Shown: piece by piece, positions 14,230 to 20,359 of the stretch
Numbering within the stretch: position 1 is the stretch's first letter
How the letters are laid out: each line of letters begins with the position of its first letter
From: JBEAOO01 sp041164825
GTDB taxonomy: Bacteria; Pseudomonadota; Gammaproteobacteria; Burkholderiales; Burkholderiaceae_C
Assembly (NCBI GenBank): GCA_041164825.1
Contig: JBEAOO010000278.1
Coordinates: 1-20,359, forward strand
Direction of reading: 5' to 3'
Length of the DNA: 20,359 bases
The notes under the pieces: model-generated
Database searches by the model: none
The model's input: only the letters and a program-made list of their open reading frames with translations
Told to the model about the DNA's origin: nothing
Made by a program: the position numbers and the translations under genes

Positions 14230-15453
14230 ATGACGCCGCCCCGTGTTTCCGGCGATGCCCACCTGCGCCCGCGTGGTTCCAACCACGTGGGGATGCGGCA
14301 GTTCAACGAGCGGGTGGTGCTGCAAGCCATCCGCCTGCACGGCAGCCTGCCCAAGGCCGACATCGCGCGCATCACGCACCTGACGCCGCAAACCGTGCAA
14401 CTCATCATCGGCCGCCTGGAGGCCGATGGCTTGGTGCACAAGCTGGCGCCACTGCGCGGCCGGGTGGGCCAACCTTCGGTGCCGATGGCGCTCAGCCCCG
14501 ACGGCGCTTTCACCATCGGCATCAAGATCGGCCGCCGCAGCCTCGATGTGCTGCTGGTCGACTTTGCCGCGCACGTGCGCGAGCGCCTGACGCTCGACTA
14601 CGACTTCCCCGACCCCGACACGCTGTTCCCACAGATCCACAGCCGCGTTCAGCAATTGCTCGCCACGCTGGGCAGCGAGCGCGCGAGCCGCTTGCACGGC
14701 GTGGGCATTGCCGCGCCGCTGTCGCTGGGCGGCTGGCAAACGCTGCTCGGCATCGCCCCCGGCCAGGCTGAAAAATGGGCCGCCATCGACATCCGCGCCC
14801 GCGTGGCCGAGATGACGCCGCTGCCCGTGCACTTCGTCAAAGACACGGCCGCCGCTTGCGTGGCTGAGCTCGTGGCCGGCCGCGGCCGCAGCATGCGCAG
14901 CTTCCTCTACATCTTTGTCGACACCTTCATCGGTGGCGGCCTGGTGATCGACAGCCACCTGCACGGCGGCGTCAGCGGCAATGCCGGCGCTGTGGGCTCG
15001 CTGCCCTTGGCCGCAGCACCCACCGCAGGCGGCCTGCCGCCGCAGCTGCTGAGCGTGGCCTCGCTGTTTTCGCTCGAAGCGCGCTACCGCGCGGCCGGCC
15101 TCGACCCGCAAGCCTGGACCGACGGCCGCGCCTTCACCAGCGCTTGGCGAACTGAGACCGATGCGTGGGTGGCCGAGTCCGCCCGCGCCGTCGGCTGGGC
15201 CATCGCCAGCGGCGCCTGCTTGCTCGATATCGACGGCGTCATCATCGACGGCGTGTTCAACCGCGAACTGCTCAGCGCCCTGCTCGCCGCCGTGCACGCC
15301 AACCTCGACCAGCACAGCTGGGAAGGCGTCTCGCGCCCGCAAGTGCTGGCCGGCACCATCGGCTCCGACGCCCGCGCCATCGGCGGCGCCCTGCTCCCGC
15401 TCTACGCCCACTTCGCACCCGATCGCGATTTGTTTTTGAAGCTGGGCGACTGA
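14230..15453 (+). CDS. ROK-family transcriptional repressor (FrcR-like)
   Basis: A 407-residue regulator, probably the repressor of this sugar operon. An N-terminal winged helix-turn-helix (about 24-85: NERVVLQAIRLHGSLPKADIARITHLT, then QTVQLIIGRLEADGLV) precedes a ROK sugar-kinase-like domain. That domain shows GIKIGRRSLDVLLVD (97-111), the catalytic-Asp equivalent D205 (VKDTAAA) and DTFIGGGLVIDSHLHGG (231-247). The usual ROK zinc motif CxCGxxGC is absent; the equivalent region after GNAGAVGSLPL has no cysteines. GGAG at 14220-14223 lies 6 nt before ATG 14230. Transcription from the frcB promoter through the operon would make it autoregulated by the inverted repeat at 10650-10674. That binding is inferred. 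Confidence 0.9.
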   Translation: MTPPRVSGDAHLRPRGSNHVGMRQFNERVVLQAIRLHGSLPKADIARITHLTPQTVQLIIGRLEADGLVHKLAPLRGRVGQPSVPMALSPDGAFTIGIKIGRRSLDVLLVDFAAHVRERLTLDYDFPDPDTLFPQIHSRVQQLLATLGSERASRLHGVGIAAPLSLGGWQTLLGIAPGQAEKWAAIDIRARVAEMTPLPVHFVKDTAAACVAELVAGRGRSMRSFLYIFVDTFIGGGLVIDSHLHGGVSGNAGAVGSLPLAAAPTAGGLPPQLLSVASLFSLEARYRAAGLDPQAWTDGRAFTSAWRTETDAWVAESARAVGWAIASGACLLDIDGVIIDGVFNRELLSALLAAVHANLDQHSWEGVSRPQVLAGTIGSDARAIGGALLPLYAHFAPDRDLFLKLGD

Positions 15454-15553
15454 GGGGTTCTTGCGCTCACAACGTGCAGCGGGCGGCCAGAGTCGCTCTC
15501 GACACCTTGCCGTCCTGGGCGTGAAGCCACTTTTCGTTCGACGATTGGCGCTC
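15454..15553. other. Non-coding stretch after the ROK gene
   Basis: About 100 bp after the ROK stop, before the first palindromic element. I see no gene, no T-tailed hairpin and no promoter of note. Together with the two palindromic elements it fills the 379-bp gap between the convergent ROK and ubiH genes. Confidence 0.5.
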
Positions 15554-15658
15554 GGGCGGCGATGGGCCGGGGCGATGTGCTCCGTGTCCTCCTGGTCCTC
15601 CCTTCGGTCGGCCCATTCCCCCTTTACCTGCGCACATCGCCCCGGCCCATCACCGCCC
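15554..15658. repeat. Palindromic element A (long stem-loop)
   Basis: GATGGGCCGGGGCGATGTGC (15561-15580) is the exact reverse complement of 15632-15651. After one mismatch the arms continue as GGGCGG (15554-15559)/CCGCCC (15653-15658). Weaker similarity continues outward to about 15548 and 15672. The 51-bp centre (15581-15631) begins TCCGTGTCCTCC and ends CCCCCTTTACCTGC. The same ends recur inverted in element B. No T-tract follows, so it is not a standard terminator. Confidence 0.85.
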
Positions 15659-15706
15659 CGCCATCACCGTGGCGTGCGTCGACGTGGCATGCCACCACCG
15701 GTTGGG

Positions 15707-15803
15707 GGAGCGCTGTGCCGCATTCGCTTTGCGCAGGTAAATGGGGGAGCCGGCCGCAGGCCGGCGGAGGACACGGAGCAAAGCGAATGCGGCACAGCAC
15801 TCC
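15707..15803. repeat. Palindromic element B (core inverted relative to A)
   Basis: The 21-bp arm 15712-15732 (containing TGTGCCGCATTCGCTTTGC) is the exact reverse complement of 15778-15798. Pairing resumes beyond one mismatch (15707-15710/15800-15803), and weaker symmetry extends to about 15685 and 15823. The 45-bp centre (15733-15777) starts GCAGGTAAATGGGGGA, contains a perfect GCCGGCC-GCA-GGCCGGC hairpin and ends GGAGGACACGGA. Its two ends match the reverse complement of the element A core, but the arms are unrelated in sequence. Confidence 0.85.
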
Positions 15804-15832
15804 GAGCACCGGCCTGGGCATGGGGGTGAGCC

Positions 15833-17026
15833 TCAGCGCCGCCCGTACATCATCTGCTTGGCCAGTGCGGACTTCACGGGCGCCAACACCTGCAACGCCG
15901 CCAAGCCCAGACCACGTGCGGCGCCAGCACCAGGCAACTTCCACGTGAAGCTGCGCGCGAGGAAATCGGTGGCGGCGATCATGGCCCAGCGGTCGGGGGC
16001 GCGCTGCCATTCGGTGCGGCGCAGCACGGCGTCCACATCCGGCTCGCGCTGCAGGCGGCGAACCAGTTCCACCGCATCGCGCAGGCCGAGGTTCAGGCCC
16101 TGGCCGGCGACGGGGTGCAGGGTTTGCGCCGCGTTGCCGATGCGCACGGTGCGGCCCTCGGTCAGCGTGCGTTCGGCGTTCAGGCCCAGCGCAAAGTGCT
16201 TCAGCGGCGTGATGCCGGTGAGCCGGCCCACGCTGGGGTGAAAGATGGTGTTGAGCACGGCCAGGCGCTGTGCATCGTTGAGCGCAGCCACCGGGTCGTC
16301 GTCGCTGGGTACACACCACACCAGCGCTGCCCGGCCCTCGCCCAAGGGCAACAAGGCGGCCGGGCCGTGGCGCGTGAAACGCTCAAACGCCACGCCGGGC
16401 CGCGCGCCGGGTGCGAGCGTCACCTGGCCCACCCAGGCGGTCTGCCGGTAGTCGCGTGCCACGGCCTTGCGGGCCTGGTCGGCAAACACGCCGCCTTCGG
16501 CCACCACAGCGAGGTCAAAGTTTTGCACCACGCCGGCATCCACGTCCACCTGGCCCGGCAGCTGGCGCAAGTCCGTCACCGGGGTGCCAAAACATGCCGT
16601 GAGGCGCTCGGGCGACGCTGCACAGGCCGCCAACCACGCGGCCTGCAACGGCGCCACGATGGCACCGTAACTCAGCACCGCGCCCAGCATGGGCACGCCT
16701 TCTTTCTCGGCGCTCAAGGTCACCTCGGGCTCGCCCAACAGCCCGCCCAGCACACCCCCCAGGCTGGGCGGCTGCTGCGACACATGCACCTCGCGGATCG
16801 GCTGCGCCACACGCGAATCCCACACACCCAACTGCTGCAGGATCTGCACGCTGCCCAGCGACATCGCGAGCGTGCGCGGGTCGCCCGACACGTCTTTGTC
16901 CAGCGGGCGGGCATCAAAGACCGTCACCCGCGCCTGGGGCAGTTGTCGCGCGGCTTGCAAGGCCAGCGCCAAGCCCACGGGGCCGGCGCCGATGATGGCG
17001 AGGTTCAGGTTGTTGGCGTTGTCCAT
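15833..17026 (-). CDS. ubiH: UbiH/VisC/COQ6-family FAD monooxygenase
   Basis: A flavin aromatic hydroxylase of ubiquinone synthesis, 397 residues from ATG 17026. The N-terminal FAD-binding motif IIGAGPVGLALAL begins at 11 (GAGPVG 13-18), and the conserved arginine segment SGDPRTLAMS is at 48-57. DLAVVAEGG (171-179) stands where DG-motif proteins usually have ADG. The second FAD motif begins GNAAQTLHPVAGQG (297-310), with the GN variant common in UbiH. Which ring position it hydroxylates cannot be decided from sequence, because betaproteobacteria hold several such enzymes. Upstream in-frame codons add 37 unconserved Arg-rich residues and were rejected. The gene is convergent with the ROK gene and divergent from the toxin-antitoxin pair. 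Confidence 0.88.
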   Translation of the reverse strand: MDNANNLNLAIIGAGPVGLALALQAARQLPQARVTVFDARPLDKDVSGDPRTLAMSLGSVQILQQLGVWDSRVAQPIREVHVSQQPPSLGGVLGGLLGEPEVTLSAEKEGVPMLGAVLSYGAIVAPLQAAWLAACAASPERLTACFGTPVTDLRQLPGQVDVDAGVVQNFDLAVVAEGGVFADQARKAVARDYRQTAWVGQVTLAPGARPGVAFERFTRHGPAALLPLGEGRAALVWCVPSDDDPVAALNDAQRLAVLNTIFHPSVGRLTGITPLKHFALGLNAERTLTEGRTVRIGNAAQTLHPVAGQGLNLGLRDAVELVRRLQREPDVDAVLRRTEWQRAPDRWAMIAATDFLARSFTWKLPGAGAARGLGLAALQVLAPVKSALAKQMMYGRR

Positions 17027-17237
17027 GCGGAGGTGCGAGTTGGTGCGGTGTCGTGTGCCGGGGCACAACCACCATCTTAGGACGCGGCCGGTGCGACTCA
17101 GGCCCAGATCGCGCCGCGCCACCTGCCGCAGGGACACCGCAGCAAAACCGCCATGGCCGCCCAGGCTGGCGCAGCCTCCGCGCTTGGCCTACGATGTACA
17201 CATTCGATCACACCCGATCCCCAGCGAGACCTCTGCC

Positions 17238-17480
17238 ATGTCCACCACCCTCACCGTGCGCCTTGAAGACGACATCAAAGACCGCCTCGACGTGTTGGCC
17301 GATGCCACGCAGCGCAGCAAGTCGTTCTTGGCCTCCGAGGCGATTCGGCTCTATGTGGAAACCAACGAATGGCAAATCGGCGAGATCCAGGCCGCGTTGA
17401 AAGAAGCCGATGCCGGCGATTTTGCGAGCGCCGACGAGGTGGGTGCGCTCGCACGCAAGTGGGGTGCGAATGCGGGTTGA
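17238..17480 (+). CDS. Ribbon-helix-helix antitoxin
   Basis: An 80-residue protein whose N-terminal 45 residues (TLTVRLEDDIKDRLDVLADATQ, then RSKSFLASEAIRLYV) are a typical CopG/ParD-type ribbon-helix-helix DNA-binding domain. The C-terminal part (about 48-80, acidic and helical: IQAALKEADAGDFASADEV) is the likely toxin-binding tail. It should neutralise the downstream toxin and repress its own promoter. The stop overlaps the toxin start by 11 bp, implying coupled translation. The 211-bp gap before it, shared with the divergent ubiH start, contains a TACGATGTACAC sequence (17190-17201) that could include a -10 and operator, but this is weak. Confidence 0.9.
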   Translation: MSTTLTVRLEDDIKDRLDVLADATQRSKSFLASEAIRLYVETNEWQIGEIQAALKEADAGDFASADEVGALARKWGANAG

Positions 17481-17754
17481 GTGGCTGCGGCGGGCGCTGC
17501 GCGATCTTGACGACGAGGCCAGCTACATCGCTGCCGATGATCCCGCTGCGGCCCGACGCGTGGTGCAACGGGTGATGGCAGCCGTGGCGCAGTTGCGCGA
17601 GCAGCCCGCGCTGGGCCGACCGGGCCGCGTGCCCGGCACGCGCGAGTTGGTGGTGGCGCAAACGCGCTATGTGGTGCCGTATCGTGTGCAAGGCCAGCGG
17701 GTGGAGGTGCTGCGCATCTTTCACAGCTCGCGGCGGTTGCCGGCGCGCTGGTAA
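17470..17754 (+). CDS. ParE/RelE-superfamily toxin
   Basis: A 94-residue basic protein. ALRDLDDEASYIAADDPAAA (9-28), LGRPGRVPGTRELVV (about 50-64), YVVPYRV and VEVLRIFHSSRRLP near the C-terminus match the ParE branch of the RelE/ParE fold: the GR.GRVPGTREL block and the LR.FHSSR tail. ParE toxins usually poison gyrase while RelE toxins cut mRNA; sequence favours ParE-like but does not prove the target. ATG 17470 lies inside the antitoxin gene, in a different frame. It ends 18 bp before the convergent murU stop. Both toxin and antitoxin look intact. Confidence 0.9.
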   Translation: MRVEWLRRALRDLDDEASYIAADDPAAARRVVQRVMAAVAQLREQPALGRPGRVPGTRELVVAQTRYVVPYRVQGQRVEVLRIFHSSRRLPARW

Positions 17755-17772
17755 GCGCCGGGGCGCGCCGGC

Positions 17773-18492
17773 TCAGCGGTTCAAGCCGTCCAGCCGCTCC
17801 ACCGTGCCCACATCAGTCCACGGGCCGTGCCACCGCTGTGCGCCCAAGCGCTGGGCGGCGATGGCGGCGTCGAGCTTGGGGCGCAGCGGCAAACGCGTGC
17901 CCGGCGCGATGTCGCGAAACAGGGCGGGGCGAAACAGCCCGACACTGGCCCACGTGAACTTCTCGGCCGCATCGCTCAGCGCCAAGCCCTCGGCGCTGAT
18001 GCCGAAATCACCCTGCGGGTGGTGCGGCGCATTGGGCACGAGCCACAACTCGGCCCAGCGCTCGCTGGCGGCAAAGGCTTGCGCGGCGCGCGCATCAAAC
18101 GCAAAACCCGGCACAAACACGTCGCCCGACATCACCCAGAACACCTCGTCGCCCTGCGGGGCCAGCAGCGGCAGCGCCTTGGCGATGCCACCGGCGGTTT
18201 CCAGCGCGCCGCCGTGGTCGCGGCCCTCCATGGAGTAGTGGATCGTCAGGCCCCAGCGGCTGCCGTCGCCCAGCGCGGCCGGGAACTGGTCTTCGAGCCA
18301 GGCGGTGTTGATGACCACTTCGCGCACGCCGGCCGTGGCCAGGGCTTCGAGGTGATAAACGATCAGCGGTTTGCCGTGCACGGTGAGCAGCGGCTTGGGC
18401 GTGGCATCGGTGAGCGGGCGCATGCGCTCGCCGCGGCCGGCGGCAAGGATCAGGGCGCGGGGGGCGGCAACAGCGGCGTTCTGAACGGTCAT
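17773..18492 (-). CDS. murU: N-acetylmuramate-1-phosphate uridylyltransferase, MurU-like
   Basis: A 239-residue nucleotidyltransferase of the cell-wall recycling pathway that makes UDP-MurNAc from MurNAc-1-phosphate, bypassing the fosfomycin-sensitive step. The nucleotide-binding motif LAAGRGERMRPLT is at 16-28 with K33 in TPKPLL. PLIVYHLEALATAGVREVVIN, ETAGGIAKALPLL, MSGDVF and the C-terminal HGPWTDVGTVERL closely follow Pseudomonas putida MurU as I recall it. ATG 18492 begins just before the conserved core; the upstream in-frame start adds 14 residues. The kinase AmgK, usually adjacent, is not in the window. Other sugar-1-phosphate nucleotidyltransferases are possible but fit less well. Confidence 0.85.
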   Translation of the reverse strand: MTVQNAAVAAPRALILAAGRGERMRPLTDATPKPLLTVHGKPLIVYHLEALATAGVREVVINTAWLEDQFPAALGDGSRWGLTIHYSMEGRDHGGALETAGGIAKALPLLAPQGDEVFWVMSGDVFVPGFAFDARAAQAFAASERWAELWLVPNAPHHPQGDFGISAEGLALSDAAEKFTWASVGLFRPALFRDIAPGTRLPLRPKLDAAIAAQRLGAQRWHGPWTDVGTVERLDGLNR

Positions 18493-18571
18493 GGGCGACA
18501 AGTTTAGGCGCGCGGGGCCGCCTGCCCGGCCCACGCAGCTTCGGCCTGCCCACCCTGGCGGGAGACAGTTT

Positions 18572-18622
18572 GGCAGCGGTCGGTGGCAGTGGTCGGTGGC
18601 AGCGGCAGCGGAAGCGGCAGCA
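18572..18622. repeat. Short imperfect tandem repeat
   Basis: Two 13-bp units, GGCAGCGGTCGGT (18572-18584) and GGCAGTGGTCGGT (18585-18597), differ by one base and are followed by four 6-bp units of GGCAGC/GGAAGC type. They lie in the 307-bp gap between the divergent murU and tkt starts. No function is evident; slippage is the likely origin. Confidence 0.6.
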
Positions 18623-18724
18623 CACCGGCCCGCGGCACGCTGAACACGCGTCAGCGCCCGTCAATCAGCAAGCCCGTACATGCTTTGGGTGCGTGGCCGT
18701 GAGGCGGTGTGCGGTGCGGGTCGC

Positions 18725-18730
18725 TAAAAT
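18725..18730 (+). promoter_or_regulatory. -10 box of the tkt promoter
   Basis: TAAAAT matches TATAAT at five of six positions and predicts a start near 18737, giving a leader of about 63 nt. No good -35 lies at 16-18 bp, so confidence is moderate. Confidence 0.5.
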
Positions 18731-18746
18731 CCCGGGTTCCACACCT

Positions 18747-18774
18747 CGCGCCCGGCTTGCCGGTCGCGCTTTTT
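18747..18774 (+). terminator. Terminator-like hairpin in the tkt leader
   Basis: CGCG (18747-18750) and CCGGC (18752-18756) pair with GCCGG (18759-18763) and CGCG (18765-18768), with one C-T mismatch and a tight loop. TTTTT (18770-18774) follows about 25 bp before the tkt ATG. It could act as an attenuator, though the loop is small and the signal may be fortuitous. Confidence 0.4.
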
Positions 18775-18799
18775 GCCCGCCCTCCGACCGGACCCCCGC

Positions 18800-20359
<1,560 letters not shown>

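Noticed and set aside
15548..15823. CRISPR array, integron attC site or ordinary terminator as explanation for the palindromes
   Set aside because: Only two copies in opposite orientation with unequal spacing rule out an array; I saw no integron core sites or integrase; there are no T-runs after the stems.
15461..16319. Short open frames through the two palindromic elements
   Set aside because: They read through inverted-repeat DNA and the ubiH 3' end, with no ribosome site and no domain.

Overview
The window is GC-rich, densely coding DNA from a betaproteobacterium. The gene content and order (rsmB-DUF4390-ntrY-response regulator, UbiH, MurU, an FrcBCA-type sugar transporter, transketolase) fit Burkholderiales, most likely Comamonadaceae. 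The family assignment is inferred from gene families and synteny; no 16S gene is present. Nothing points to a phage, plasmid, insertion sequence or CRISPR array.

Layout. 1-85 (minus): first codons of a Cys-rich protein cut by the window edge. 198-273 (minus): tRNA-Phe(GAA) with its terminator. 344-5555 (minus): a co-directional block of rsmB (16S rRNA m5C methyltransferase), a DUF4390 exported protein, an NtrY-type membrane sensor kinase and a REC-Fis response regulator. 5644-6806 (plus): GTP cyclohydrolase I (folE) followed after 5 bp by a short BLUF blue-light sensor. 6844-10458 (minus): AEC-type permease, proA, queC and a diverged LemA-like protein; the last two overlap by 4 bp. 10757-15453 (plus): a sugar operon of FrcB-like binding protein, FrcC-like permease, FrcA-like ATPase, a FucU/RbsD mutarotase and a ROK repressor. 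15833-17026 (minus): UbiH-type FAD monooxygenase. 17238-17754 (plus): a RHH/ParE-type toxin-antitoxin pair. 17773-18492 (minus): murU. 18800-end (plus): transketolase, truncated by the window.

The sugar operon is the best integrated unit. A perfect 10-bp inverted repeat lies over a good sigma70-type promoter upstream of frcB, the probable repressor gene closes the operon, and a long terminator-like hairpin between frcB and frcC probably lets the binding protein be made in excess over the membrane components. FolE also makes the pterin precursor that eventually feeds QueC (queuosine), so the convergent folE and queC groups are linked by pathway.

The most unusual non-coding structure is at about 15548-15823, between the convergent ROK and ubiH genes. 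Two neighbouring long palindromes share a related core in opposite orientation, but their roughly 20-bp arms differ in sequence while pairing perfectly within each element. The folE-BLUF pair is the most interesting protein-coding observation. I see no unambiguous novel multi-gene system; most of the window is conserved housekeeping and transport.
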